Below, piece after piece: positions 7,955 through 16,427 of a stretch of 64,000 nt of DNA. The DNA is taken from positions 203,710 to 267,709 of the forward strand of contig JACKQE010000006.1 of NCBI GenBank assembly GCA_024233005.1, read 5' to 3'. A program made the position numbers and the translations under genes. The notes beneath the pieces were generated by a model that was not told the origin of the DNA, made no database searches, and saw only the letters and a program-made list of their open reading frames with translations. Origin of the DNA: Akkermansiaceae bacterium. Lineage in GTDB: Bacteria > Verrucomicrobiota > Verrucomicrobiia > Verrucomicrobiales > DEV007. Each line of letters starts with the position of its first letter. Position 1 is the first letter of the stretch.

Positions 7955-9589
7955 ATGGTTCCGATGCCCCATCCTGCTCACTTCCTTGGGTTGTTCCTGA
8001 TGCTCCCGGCGGGTGCCATGGGCGCCGAAGCCGACCTCTGCATTTATGGCGGCACCAGCGCGGGCGTCATCGCCGCGGTGCAGGCGGCGCAGATGGGGAA
8101 ACGGGTGCTGCTGGTGGAGGCCGGCCGGCATCTCGGAGGCATGAGTGTCGAGGGGTTGGGCGGGACCGACATTGACAACCATGCGGCGTTTCAAAACAGC
8201 CCCGCGGTGGGCGGGCTGACACTGGAGTTCTATCGGCGCCTGAGCGCACATTACGGTAACGAGGCGGCCTTTGCCGAAATGATCCGCACGCACGGCAAGC
8301 AGAGCAGGCTCTGGCGGTTCGAGCCGCATGTCGCGGAGGCCGTGTTCGATGCGTGGGTGAAGGAAGCGGGCGTCACCGTGCTGCGGGGACATCGTCTGAA
8401 GGAAAACGATGGGGTGACCAAAGATGGAACCCGCATTTCGGCGCTGCATTTCGAGAATGGTACCACCGTCCTGGCCAAAGGGTTCATCGACGCGACGTAT
8501 GAGGGCGATCTGCTCGCGTTTGCCGGCATCCGCTTCGCCGTCGGTCGCGAGGGCAATGCGAAGTATGGCGAAACGAAAAATGGCATCCGAACGGACACCT
8601 CACACGGACAGTTCGACAAGCGGATTGATCCTTATCGTGTCCGCGGCGAGGCAACGAGCGGCTTGGTGTTCGGGGTGCAAGACGACGCCCTGGGAACGCA
8701 GGGGGATCCCGATGAGAGCATTCAAGGGTATTGCTTCCGCCTCTGCCTGACGAAGCATCCGGCCAACCGGATCGCCATCGAAAAACCCTCGAGCTACGAC
8801 CCGTCGCATTATGAACTGCAGCGCCGTTACCTCGCGGCGGGCGGCGTGATCTCAGCGCCGGGCGCGAGTTTGCCGAATGGAAAGACCGACCCCGGATCCT
8901 GGCATCATCTCGCGGGGAACTTCACCGGCTGGAACCACCGCTATCCCATCGCCAGTTACGCCGAGCGCGAGCAAATGCTGCGCGTGAGCCGCGACTATAT
9001 CCAGGGCGTGTATTGGTTCATGGCCCACGACGAGGCGGTGCCCGAGAAGCAGCGAGAAACGTGGGCCGCTTGGGGCTTGTGCCAGGACGAATTCACCGAC
9101 AATGGAGGGTGGCCCCGATCCTTTTACGTCCGCAACGGCCGGCGCCTGGTGAGCGACTTCGTTTTGACCGAAGCGCACGTGCGAAAGGCCAACCCCGAAC
9201 CGGTCGAAGACAGCGTCGGCCTCATCTGGTGGCCGCCGGACCTGCATCACGCCCGCCGCCTTGCCAAGGAGGGCCGGGTGTGGAATGAAGGCGCCGTCTT
9301 TGACGAATCCAAAGACGCCGACTGGATTCCCTGCGGCATCCCGTATCGCTGCCTCGTGCCCAAGCCATCCGAATGCACGAACCTGCTCACCCCCACCTGC
9401 CCGTCCTCCAGCTATGTTGCCTACGGAGCCTACCGCATCGAGTTCACTTTCATGGTCGCTGCGCAATCGGCGGCCACGGCGGCGGTGATGGCGTTGGACG
9501 CAGGCCAGCCTTTCCAAAACGTGAACTACGGGAGCCTGCGTGAACGTCTGCTCCACGATCACCAAGTGCTGCATGTTCCGGAGCCTTGA
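7955..9589 (+). CDS. Exported FAD-dependent oxidoreductase (FAD_oxidored family)
   Basis: A 544-residue flavoprotein with an N-terminal hydrophobic segment (HFLGLFLMLPAGAMGAEAD) that looks like a signal peptide. The FAD-binding Rossmann motif follows directly as LCIYGGTSAGVIAAVQAA, then KRVLLVEAGRHLGGMSVEG. FIDATYEGDLLAFAG and the C-terminal segment (CTNLLTPTCPSSSYVAYGAYRIE, then AQSAATAAVMALD) are hallmarks of this family, which is abundant in Verrucomicrobiota and Planctomycetota. The substrate is unknown. The start at 7955 is followed by a second Met three codons on. A second flavoprotein of the same broad family follows 80 bases downstream. Confidence 0.85.
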   Translation: MVPMPHPAHFLGLFLMLPAGAMGAEADLCIYGGTSAGVIAAVQAAQMGKRVLLVEAGRHLGGMSVEGLGGTDIDNHAAFQNSPAVGGLTLEFYRRLSAHYGNEAAFAEMIRTHGKQSRLWRFEPHVAEAVFDAWVKEAGVTVLRGHRLKENDGVTKDGTRISALHFENGTTVLAKGFIDATYEGDLLAFAGIRFAVGREGNAKYGETKNGIRTDTSHGQFDKRIDPYRVRGEATSGLVFGVQDDALGTQGDPDESIQGYCFRLCLTKHPANRIAIEKPSSYDPSHYELQRRYLAAGGVISAPGASLPNGKTDPGSWHHLAGNFTGWNHRYPIASYAEREQMLRVSRDYIQGVYWFMAHDEAVPEKQRETWAAWGLCQDEFTDNGGWPRSFYVRNGRRLVSDFVLTEAHVRKANPEPVEDSVGLIWWPPDLHHARRLAKEGRVWNEGAVFDESKDADWIPCGIPYRCLVPKPSECTNLLTPTCPSSSYVAYGAYRIEFTFMVAAQSAATAAVMALDAGQPFQNVNYGSLRERLLHDHQVLHVPEP

Positions 9590-9669
9590 CTCCCGGCGCG
9601 CCACCCGACGCATTTGACACAGATTTTGTCGTGGGCAGGGAGCCGATGGCTCTGGTAAGCTGAAGGACC

Positions 9670-10965
9670 ATGAAAATCATCCAGACAGATGTCCTCGTTT
9701 GTGGCGGCGGCTGTGCGGGCCTCGCAGCGGCCCTGTCGTCCGCCCGCCATGGGGCGAAGACACTGCTCATTGAACGCGCGGGCTTTTCCGGAGGCATCAT
9801 CACCACCGTCGGATTGCCGTATTTCGATGGCTTGATCGACAAGCCATCGGGACGTTTCGTCGTGAAAGGCATCCCGCTGGAGTTGCTGCAACAACTCGGC
9901 GTCGCCAAGGATGGCGCGAAGCACATCGACGACCTGCGGCCTGACCTCATCACCAAATACTGGGGCAGCGTGTGGATTCCAAACGTCGAGGAGTTCAAAC
10001 TGCTGAGCGACGAGCTCATCCTGAAAGAGCGCGACCAGTTGACGGTGCTCTACCACAGCATGGCCTGTGATGTGGAGGTGAGGGAGGGTCGCATCGCGGC
10101 GGTGATCCTCGCGAACAAGGACGGCCTCACGCGCGTGGAGGCGCGTCAGGTCATCGACTGCACGGGCGATGGCGACATCGCCCACTGGGCCGGTTGCCCG
10201 ACGATCCAATCCACGCCGCTCATGCCACTGACGATGCATTTCCGCATTGGCAATGTGGTGCCCGTCAAAGAAACGCGGGACGCCGCGAAGAAAGTGCTCA
10301 TCGAAGCGCACCAGGAAGGCCGTCTGCCGAACTTCTATGGACCGGGGCTCATCTTCGCCTTTGCCAAGGACGAGTGCTACGTCCACGCCACGCGAGTGCC
10401 GGCGGACGCGACGGACGCCGCTGACTTCACCCGTGCCGAGATCCAGGGCCGCAAAGATGCGTGGACCATCTTCAACGAATGGAAGACAAAGGTGCCCGGC
10501 TTTGAAAACAGCTACTACATCATGAGCGGTCCCTGCATCGGAGTGCGCGACACGCGGCGCATCGTCGGGCTGAATGTGCTCACCCTGGATGACCTGCAAC
10601 AGACCACGCGCCACGATGACGCCATCGCCACCGGTTGCTGGTTTCTCGACATCCATCCGCCCGAGACCACGCTCGACAAGCCCTTCACCGGCTCCGGATT
10701 CCAACCGAAGCCTTACGACATCAGCTATCGCACGCTGGTTCCGCAGAAAGTCAGCAACCTCCTCGTCGCGGGTCGCTGCCACAGCGCCAGCAGTGAAGCC
10801 AGCGCCTCCAGCCGTGTCACCGCGACGGCCATGGCGCTTGGCGAAGCCGCGGGCACCGCCGCCGCTCTGGCGATGAAATCGAAAATCGAGGTCGGCACGA
10901 TCGATGGGAGAAAGGTGCGCGAGGCCCTCTCCCAGCGCAATGGCGGCCCCTTCACCGATGCCTGA
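9670..10965 (+). CDS. FAD-dependent oxidoreductase (FAD_oxidored family), cytoplasmic
   Basis: A 431-residue flavoprotein without a signal peptide. The dinucleotide-binding motif is at the N-terminus (DVLVCGGGCAGLAAALSSAR), followed by GAKTLLIERAGFSGG. RQVIDCTGDGDIAHWAG is the second FAD contact, and SNLLVAGRCHSASSEASASS with TATAMALGEAAGTAAALA closes the domain. An AAGG-type ribosome binding site (gctgaaggacc) precedes the ATG by a normal distance. It lies 80 bases behind the exported flavoprotein and two bases ahead of a short Tat-signal ORF, so the three are probably one transcript. The substrate is unknown. Confidence 0.87.
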   Translation: MKIIQTDVLVCGGGCAGLAAALSSARHGAKTLLIERAGFSGGIITTVGLPYFDGLIDKPSGRFVVKGIPLELLQQLGVAKDGAKHIDDLRPDLITKYWGSVWIPNVEEFKLLSDELILKERDQLTVLYHSMACDVEVREGRIAAVILANKDGLTRVEARQVIDCTGDGDIAHWAGCPTIQSTPLMPLTMHFRIGNVVPVKETRDAAKKVLIEAHQEGRLPNFYGPGLIFAFAKDECYVHATRVPADATDAADFTRAEIQGRKDAWTIFNEWKTKVPGFENSYYIMSGPCIGVRDTRRIVGLNVLTLDDLQQTTRHDDAIATGCWFLDIHPPETTLDKPFTGSGFQPKPYDISYRTLVPQKVSNLLVAGRCHSASSEASASSRVTATAMALGEAAGTAAALAMKSKIEVGTIDGRKVREALSQRNGGPFTDA

Positions 10966-10967
10966 CC

Positions 10968-11321
10968 ATGAATTCTGATCCCGCACACACCCCACTACCG
11001 AACCGCCGTGAAATTCTGATCGGGGCCATCCAAAGCACCGTGGCGGTATCACTGACGTTTCCCGCACTCTCTCCTGCGGTGAGTGCACAGGCCGCACCGT
11101 CCGAACCGGCCGATTTCATCATTGAAAACGACTATCCCTTCTTCGGCTATGATCCGGAGGCTCCCCACAACACAGCAGTTTCACCCCTGGGAAACGCCAC
11201 GCCTGCCCACTTTGGATCAGCCTCTGGGATGGAGGTCGATGGGAGGGGAGGAAATCAAAGTCGCTCTGCAGGGGGGGGAGTGAGAAAGTGGAGGGTGATT
11301 TTGGCTCTCCGATCGGCCTGA
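10968..11321 (+). pseudogene. Truncated Tat-signal ORF, probably a gene fragment
   Basis: A 117-codon ORF that starts two bases after the stop of the upstream flavoprotein. Its N-terminus has a twin-arginine signal (PNRREILIGAIQSTVAVSL, then an Ala-rich stretch ending VSAQAAP) and a short mature piece, DFIIENDYPFFGYDPEA. From about residue 65 onward the sequence becomes Gly/Ser/Arg-rich and does not look like folded protein. Tat substrates normally carry a large cofactor-binding domain, which is absent here. The most economical reading is that the N-terminus of an exported enzyme survives and the rest was lost or replaced. A simple (TGAC)n repeat lies just downstream. No confident function. 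Confidence 0.45.
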
Positions 11322-11337
11322 AACCGGTCCGTGAAAG

Positions 11338-11355
11338 TGACTGACTGACTGACTG
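11338..11355. repeat. Short (TGAC)n tandem repeat
   Basis: Four and a half copies of TGAC lie between the truncated Tat-signal ORF and the LRR gene. Such a repeat is prone to slippage, but it lies outside any assigned gene. It may mark the junction where the upstream gene was truncated. Confidence 0.7.
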
Positions 11356-11389
11356 CCAACCACTGACTCTCGGAACGCTTTCCACCATA

Positions 11390-11418
11390 GTGAAACCGTG
11401 GAAGAGTTAGACTATACT
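11390..11418 (+). promoter_or_regulatory. Candidate sigma-70-type promoter for the LRR gene
   Basis: A TATACT hexamer at 11413-11418 is preceded by GTGAAA at 11390-11395 with a 17-base spacer. The -10 box matches the consensus at five of six positions and the -35 box at four of six. It lies 38 bases upstream of the LRR gene start, in a locally AT-richer stretch. Based on pattern only. Confidence 0.4.
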
Positions 11419-11455
11419 CATTTCCCGAAACCCCTTCCCAGGATCCATACCTCTC

Positions 11456-12328
11456 ATGAAATGCGCCCCCGCCTGCCTGTTGTCCGCCTTCCTCTGCGCC
11501 ACGCTTCTCCGTGCCGGTGATGCGGAGATCGTCGCCGCGCTCGAATCGAAAGGCGGGGTCGCCACCGAACTGAAAGGCGTGGTGACCGCCATGACGTTCG
11601 CCGATTGCGCCAAGCTGACGGCACCGGACTACGCGCTGATGGGCCACCTGACCGCGGTGAAACAGCTCAGTTTCGGCAGAGGCTTCGACGATGCCGGGCT
11701 CGCAGCCATCGGCGCGGCCTCGGGAGTCGAAAACCTCTCCACCAACGGCATGGACATTTCCGACGAGGGGGCCAGGGCGCTGGCGGCGTGGAAAGGCCTC
11801 AAGTCGATCGCCTTTTTCCATCCGGGCAAGCGGTTCACCGGCACGGGCCTTGCGGCGCTCGCGGGGCTGCCGCACTTGGAGAGGCTCACCGTCGCGGGAT
11901 CGTTGGAGTTTGCCGACGAGGGCATGGCCGCGGTCGGCACGCTCACCCCATTGAAAAACTTCCGCACCTGGCACAGCGGCGTGACCCCGGAAGGTGTCCG
12001 GAAGCTCGCCGCATTGAAAAACCTCACGAGTATCCATCTCGGTCAGCGGCTCAGCTACGCGCCTCCCGTCACGCTCTCGGATGCGGCGCTGCCGCTGCTC
12101 GCGGAGCTGCCGCTGCTGGAGGACATCACGCTGAGCGAGGCGCGACTCACTTTCGGCGCCCTTGGCCACTTGAAGAAGCTCGTGCATCTCAAGCGTCTCA
12201 CCCTCGATGGCATCGACCTCTCGGGATCGGATATCGCCTCCTTGGAACAGGAACTTCCAAAGACCACCGTGCGCTGGACACCCCCAAACGAGGCCAACCA
12301 GAAACGCATCGAAGCTTTGTTCCCATGA
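11456..12328 (+). CDS. Exported leucine-rich-repeat protein
   Basis: A 290-residue protein with a signal peptide (MKCAPACLLSAFLCATLLRAGDA). The mature part consists of leucine-rich repeats of about 24-25 residues, for example LTAVKQLSFGRGFDDAGLAA, then GLPHLERLTVAGSLEFADEG, LKNLTSIHLGQRLSYAPP and LVHLKRLTLDGIDLSGSD. The DAGLAAI and DEGARAL turns are typical of the cysteine-containing/RI-like LRR subtype common in Planctomycetota and Verrucomicrobiota. There is no catalytic domain, so a binding role in the periplasm or outside the cell is likely. A promoter-like TATACT lies upstream, suggesting that it is transcribed separately from the flavoprotein genes. Confidence 0.8.
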   Translation: MKCAPACLLSAFLCATLLRAGDAEIVAALESKGGVATELKGVVTAMTFADCAKLTAPDYALMGHLTAVKQLSFGRGFDDAGLAAIGAASGVENLSTNGMDISDEGARALAAWKGLKSIAFFHPGKRFTGTGLAALAGLPHLERLTVAGSLEFADEGMAAVGTLTPLKNFRTWHSGVTPEGVRKLAALKNLTSIHLGQRLSYAPPVTLSDAALPLLAELPLLEDITLSEARLTFGALGHLKKLVHLKRLTLDGIDLSGSDIASLEQELPKTTVRWTPPNEANQKRIEALFP

Positions 12329-12648
12329 CCCGTTGGCCACGGACGGAAACACCCCCAAATCCTTCTCCGGAAAGAAATATCGCGGAGCAACCTAAGGCCT
12401 ACCACTTTTATAGAAGTGCCGATTCTCCTCGTCATCCATGACACGCGTAACCACTGCGATCGACACGAAGCCACACAGGGTGACATTCGGCGACGGCGCG
12501 ATTGTGGAATGTCCAGCGCAGCAGGCCGCGGTGCAATAACGTGGCCGCTTCCGCAAATCCCCTTTAAAGACGCTGCGGCCGGAGACATCTGCCCACGATT
12601 GCTGACTGCTTGGTTCGCAGTCCGTTTGGGCGATTCACAGGTTGGAAA
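12329..12648. other. Intergenic region, convergent, no gene seen
   Basis: A 320-base stretch between the LRR gene and the serine hydrolase, which converge on it. Short open frames exist on both strands but their translations look random (Arg/Pro/His-rich). I could not make a strong terminator hairpin or an RNA gene from it. Confidence 0.6.
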
Positions 12649-13770
12649 CTACCTGCCTTTTACCAAGGGATGAGCGGTGAGATGAGAGGCGGCCTGCCGG
12701 AGCTCTGCCAGTGCGGCAGCATTCACCGGCAAGGGATTTTCGCCGAAGGCTGGCAGCAATTTTTCCCAGACGAGATCCAGTTCCGTCTGCATTTGGCCGG
12801 TCAACGCGGTGATCGCGATGACGGCGTCCTGTTCCGGCATGACGAGGCAGAGCTGACCATCACGACCGTCACCTCGGTAGGCGCGGTGCTGGCAGCGCCA
12901 GAACTGGAATCCGTAGCCCTGCTGCCAGTCCGGAGTCCGACCACTCGGGGCTTTGTCGTTGTCCACCTGCTTGGCGGTGGCGGCTTCGATCCACGGGGCC
13001 GGGAGAAGTTGCTTGCCCTTCCATTGGCCTTTCTGCAAATAGAGCTGGCCGAACTTGGCAATGTCTTCGGTGCGGAGGAAGAGACCATATCCCCCGAAGT
13101 TGTATCCTTCGGCGCTGCTTTCCCATTTCGGGTTGTCAATTCCCAGCGGTTCGAACAGGCGGGGTTTCAGATAGTCGAGAACGGTCTGTCCGGTGGCCTT
13201 GGTCACGATGGCGGAGAGCGTGTAGCTGCCGGGCGTGTTGTAGCGGAACCAGGTGCCCGGCTGGTGGGTCACGGGATGGGCCAGAAAATCCTTCACGGAG
13301 GGCCCGACCTTGAGATCGAACTTCGGCTCGACGTCATGTCCGCCGCTCATGGTGAGCAGATCGCGCACGCGCATCGCCTTGAGATTCGCCGATGGGTCCG
13401 CGGGTCCTTCGTCAGGAAAGTACTTCAGCACGGGATCCTCCAGGCTCAGTTTGCCTTCGGCGGCGGCAAGGCCAACGGCGGTGGCGTTGAAGCTCTTGCT
13501 GAGCGACCACAGGACATGCGGCGTGTCGGCGGACTCGGGTTTCCACCAGGCCTCGGCGATCACGTGTCCGTGTCGCACCAGCATGAAGCTGTGGAGAGTG
13601 TTGATCTGCCCATCCGCCGCCTCGAGGAAGGATCGCACCGCCGCCGAAGAAATGCCCTGCTCCTCCGGCGTACTGCGTGGCAACGGTGTGCCCGCCAAGG
13701 ATGGGCCGCCTGGGGATGCGGCCAGGAAGAGGGCGAAAAGGCAGAGCTGGAATGTGGGGGTGGCTTTCAT
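12649..13770 (-). CDS. Exported serine hydrolase, class C beta-lactamase family
   Basis: A 373-residue protein with a signal peptide (MKATPTFQLCLFALFLAAS). The SxxK nucleophile motif is S89-L-S-K92 in VLWSLSKSFNATAVG. The second motif, usually Tyr-x-Asn, reads Y177-N-T in FRYNTPGSYTLSAIV, and the third region contains GRDGQLCLVMPEQDAVIAIT. PLGIDNPKWE and LRTEDIAKFGQLYLQKG are typical of the beta-lactamase-related esterase/peptidase group (PF00144). It probably acts as an esterase or peptidase in the periplasm rather than as an antibiotic-resistance enzyme. The upstream 600 bases have no clear gene, so it is likely transcribed alone. Confidence 0.87.
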   Translation of the reverse strand: MKATPTFQLCLFALFLAASPGGPSLAGTPLPRSTPEEQGISSAAVRSFLEAADGQINTLHSFMLVRHGHVIAEAWWKPESADTPHVLWSLSKSFNATAVGLAAAEGKLSLEDPVLKYFPDEGPADPSANLKAMRVRDLLTMSGGHDVEPKFDLKVGPSVKDFLAHPVTHQPGTWFRYNTPGSYTLSAIVTKATGQTVLDYLKPRLFEPLGIDNPKWESSAEGYNFGGYGLFLRTEDIAKFGQLYLQKGQWKGKQLLPAPWIEAATAKQVDNDKAPSGRTPDWQQGYGFQFWRCQHRAYRGDGRDGQLCLVMPEQDAVIAITALTGQMQTELDLVWEKLLPAFGENPLPVNAAALAELRQAASHLTAHPLVKGR

Positions 13771-14395
13771 GAGGGGTGGGTGGACTGGTTTGATTCGGTT
13801 TCGTCGGCGAGGACTGTTTGGTCGCCTTCGGTTTCAGTGCGGCAGGGGCGCAGAGGAAGTCCGCCTTGGTTCTCGACACGGAAGACCGGCTGCAATGGGC
13901 AGACACAACGGAGAGCGAAGGGCGTGGTGACTGGATCGTTACGAACCACGACCATATCCCCACTCTGGTTGCGGCCTCTGTGGGCTTCCATGGCACGGTT
14001 GGTGATGACCGAAGGGAGCCTCAAGCGAGCGTCGGCAGGGGACCAGAGACCATTCATGGGAAGAATCATAGCGCCGAAATTCAAAGATCCAATCCCCGTT
14101 CTTCCATCGACCCGAAGGGATTCTCCCGCTGTGCCGTCTCCCGCAGGCACCTTGATCAGGTCGCGAATCACACAGGAATTGTCGCCTCATTCTGGCCGGG
14201 TCGCGGTCTATTAGAGGATCCGCGTACACCGATGACCCGCCCCTCTATCACCTCCGGCGGCGATCTGCAGGGCTTCATAGGCACCCGGCCCAAGCTGCTT
14301 CGCCGCCTCGAAGCTCCCCTCCTTGAGCAGCGCCACGAAGGCCGGGCCGTCGGAGAGCACCTCTGTTGGCGATCTCCCCGGCGCGTTTCGGTGCA
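13771..14395. other. 625-base region with no confident gene, possible decayed sequence
   Basis: Open frames exist on both strands but none looks like a maintained protein. A minus-strand frame (13767-14171, 134 codons) ends in an ATGA overlap with the serine hydrolase start, which would fit translational coupling, yet its composition is random-looking. Another minus frame (14211-14453) contains an alpha-helical-looking piece (AFVALLKEGSFEAAKQLG, then AYEALQIAAGG) that may be a remnant of a helical repeat protein. The stretch probably contains gene remnants. Confidence 0.4.
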
Positions 14396-15385
14396 TCAGT
14401 CCACCAGCTTCACACCGTTCATTCGAAAACGGCAGCCGAACTTGTGTGCCCATTTGCGGAACTTCTGACTGACCAGGTGATAGGAGCGCCAGACTCCATT
14501 ACGCTGTTGGGCCCACTCTGCCATCCGCATGAAGTCCACGCCTTCCATCGCTTCCAGTGCAGCGCGGTCGTAATCAATGCCCCGGCGGATAATCCCCTCA
14601 TTGTCAAAACCGACTCCTCCCTGATACCCGACAAGGGGATCGTTGGTCTGGCCTATCAATGTTCCGTTCAAAGGGTGCTCAGGATGCAGTTGCAAACGCC
14701 GTGGAAATCTTGACCAGGGAGCCACGATGTCGCTGTCCATCCAGTAGATTCGGTTGCAGGGCGGCAGAGCCTTGTCGGGATATTGTCTTGCGTTAAAGCC
14801 AGGGGCACAAGGCACGTAGGTGATGGGGCGAAACACGGCACCCGTAAGCCCTGCTTCCTCAAAGCTGTCTTTGAACTGTTGCGACACCGCCAGTTCGCAC
14901 CATAGCAAGTTGAGGCAGTGACTTTTCTTCTTGGCCCATTCCGGTCGGGTGATGACCACCAAGCCATTCTCGTCGAGTCGCAAAATGATTCCACCATCAC
15001 CTCCTGCATCCGCCAACAAGAGCCAATTTGAGCTATCCAATGGATAGCCAGGGCGGGTTCGCTGGATGGGATAGTGCCTGTCCCATTGGTCAGGCGTAGC
15101 CATCCCCTGAAACACTGGAGTCCAGCCGAGCTTCTCCAGTTCTGAAATTGAGTTCTGCACCCTAAAATCGTCAGGTCTGCCCTTGATCTGCACACTCTGA
15201 TTGTGTGTTAGATCGTTATAATAAAGGCCATGCAGCCCATCGTCAGTCTGCACGGAATCACGAAGCCTGCGGTATATCTCGAAATCCGCAAGTCTTGCAC
15301 CCGATCCGATCCTAATCGGCGTTGAACCAGCTTGAACGTAATCAACCTCAAATTTCCACTCGAGATCGGTATCTTGGTCAGCCAT
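14396..15385 (-). CDS. Hypothetical protein, possible immunity-type protein
   Basis: A 329-residue protein with no signal peptide and no membrane segment. I recognise no family. It is acidic to neutral, rich in Trp, Tyr and Asp, and has several sharp motifs, such as LYYNDLTHNQSVQ, SNWLLLADAGGDGG, ITYVPCAPGFNARQYPDKAL and YQGGVGFDNEGIIRRGIDYD. Its base composition is less GC-rich than the flanking genes, a sign of recent acquisition. It starts three bases after the stop of a tail-like ORF (15389-15790). This arrangement resembles effector-immunity pairs, but no similarity supports that beyond position and composition. Confidence 0.6.
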   Translation of the reverse strand: MADQDTDLEWKFEVDYVQAGSTPIRIGSGARLADFEIYRRLRDSVQTDDGLHGLYYNDLTHNQSVQIKGRPDDFRVQNSISELEKLGWTPVFQGMATPDQWDRHYPIQRTRPGYPLDSSNWLLLADAGGDGGIILRLDENGLVVITRPEWAKKKSHCLNLLWCELAVSQQFKDSFEEAGLTGAVFRPITYVPCAPGFNARQYPDKALPPCNRIYWMDSDIVAPWSRFPRRLQLHPEHPLNGTLIGQTNDPLVGYQGGVGFDNEGIIRRGIDYDRAALEAMEGVDFMRMAEWAQQRNGVWRSYHLVSQKFRKWAHKFGCRFRMNGVKLVD

Positions 15386-15388
15386 ATT

Positions 15389-15790
15389 TTATTTGATTCC
15401 GTGCGTGTCGAATAGCCCCTTTTCGCGCATCACACTATTGAAGATGGTTTTGAATTTCAAATGCAAGCCCATCTTACCGTGCGGCCCTTGGGCCATGGTA
15501 TCGTAGAGTTCCTTGCCCATACCGCTTCGGACATCCGGAGAGCAGACAGAGAGCAGACAGAGGGACAGGTCATCCATAAGCATCTCGGTGTCGGCATTTT
15601 CGCCCGCGCCGGGAGTCGAGTAGGTGTTGTGACCGCGAAACATTTTCGTGTCAGCGCCGGATTCGATGCCGGTGAAGGTTTCGCTGCCGCCATCGGCGGC
15701 TTGGACGATGACCTTCACGCGGTCGGACTCAGCCTCACTTCCGGGACCGCCCTCAAGCACCTCTAGGACAAGCCCGCTCGCCGCGTCCAT
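15389..15790 (-). CDS. Orphan C-terminal tail-like ORF (possible toxin-tip or gene fragment)
   Basis: The frame is open from 16015, but its first part lies out of frame over the upstream small membrane-protein gene, so I place the usable start at the Met at 15790 (133 codons); no good ribosome binding site is seen there. The first part (SDRVKVIVQAADGGSETFTG, then SGADTKMFRG) resembles the beta-rich repeat found in very large exported verrucomicrobial proteins, where an Asp/Thr-rich strand is followed by VF and a Gly. The second part (SLCLLSVCSPDVRSGMGKEL, HLKFKTIFNSVMREKGLFD) is helical and unlike the first. This junction suggests a displaced C-terminal cassette of a large secreted protein. 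Function unknown. Confidence 0.45.
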   Translation of the reverse strand: MDAASGLVLEVLEGGPGSEAESDRVKVIVQAADGGSETFTGIESGADTKMFRGHNTYSTPGAGENADTEMLMDDLSLCLLSVCSPDVRSGMGKELYDTMAQGPHGKMGLHLKFKTIFNSVMREKGLFDTHGIK

Positions 15791-15833
15791 GTTTGGTCTC
15801 GAACCAAGTGGCGTCCGTTTCGCGCGCCAGCGG

Positions 15834-16427
15834 CTACGAAGCCCTACCTCGCATAATGGCCCGGATAAGGAGGATGGCGAGTATGGCGATTGTTCCCAGC
15901 AAGAGGGGCCATTTAGGTAGTGCTGGCGAATCTGAACCTTTCGCTTCTTCTTCAATGGACGAGCGTAATGCACTACCTCCTTTCCGGTTTTGTGACACAT
16001 GTGTTTCTGGTTCAATTCTCCTCTCGTCCCTTTCTTTGATTTCAGCCTTTTTCTTTTGGATTAATGCAGATATCCCCGATCTTGCTTCCTCCACGGGATA
16101 GCCTCCACTATCAGGAATACTATTGAGAGCTTTCTCAGCGATCTCGAAAAATTCATCGTCGCTAAGAATGCCGAACGCCAAATGCGCAGCCGAGATGAGC
16201 AGTCCTGGTTCCTCTGTCGACGCAGCGAACTCCCTCAATGGTTCTCGGAATCGTTCGGGGTTCCTAACGATGTATCGACCTGCGATGGAATTACCGTAGA
16301 TCGAGTCCTCAACCATCCGGGCCGAATCGGAAAAAAGCCGTTCCGAGATTCCCTCAGGACGTTCCTCTTGCGCACTGCAAAGGCAAATGAAAAAAAATGT
16401 AGTTAGGCTTACGGTTGCCGTCTTCAT
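15834..16427 (-). CDS. Small exported protein with C-terminal membrane anchor
   Basis: A 197-residue protein. The frame opens earlier, but the signal peptide MKTATVSLTTFFFICLCSAQ fixes the start at 16427. The middle is helical and acidic (FAASTEEPGLLISAAHLAFG, DDEFFEIAEKALNSIPDSG, ISALIQKKKAEIKERDERR) and looks like a helical repeat. One transmembrane segment (WPLLLGTIAILAILLIRAIM) close to the C-terminus would place most of the protein in the periplasm. Its ATG overlaps the TGA of the metalloprotease gene (ATGA), so the two are translationally coupled. A role as an accessory or inhibitor of that protease is possible but not shown. Confidence 0.72.
   Translation of the reverse strand: MKTATVSLTTFFFICLCSAQEERPEGISERLFSDSARMVEDSIYGNSIAGRYIVRNPERFREPLREFAASTEEPGLLISAAHLAFGILSDDEFFEIAEKALNSIPDSGGYPVEEARSGISALIQKKKAEIKERDERRIEPETHVSQNRKGGSALRSSIEEEAKGSDSPALPKWPLLLGTIAILAILLIRAIMRGRAS

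Noticed and set aside
9559..11097. 512-codon minus-strand open frame antisense to the second FAD oxidoreductase
   Set aside because: It lies entirely opposite a confidently identified flavoprotein; the composition (Arg/Gly/His/Val-rich) is that of an antisense shadow and it has no motif.
13767..14171. 134-codon minus-strand ORF ending in ATGA overlap with the serine hydrolase
   Set aside because: The coupling-like overlap is suggestive, but the translation has no plausible protein character and no recognised family; left as part of the undefined region.
12610..14214. 534-codon plus-strand open frame antisense to the serine hydrolase
   Set aside because: It covers the hydrolase gene on the opposite strand; no protein signature, and the hydrolase has SxxK and a signal peptide.
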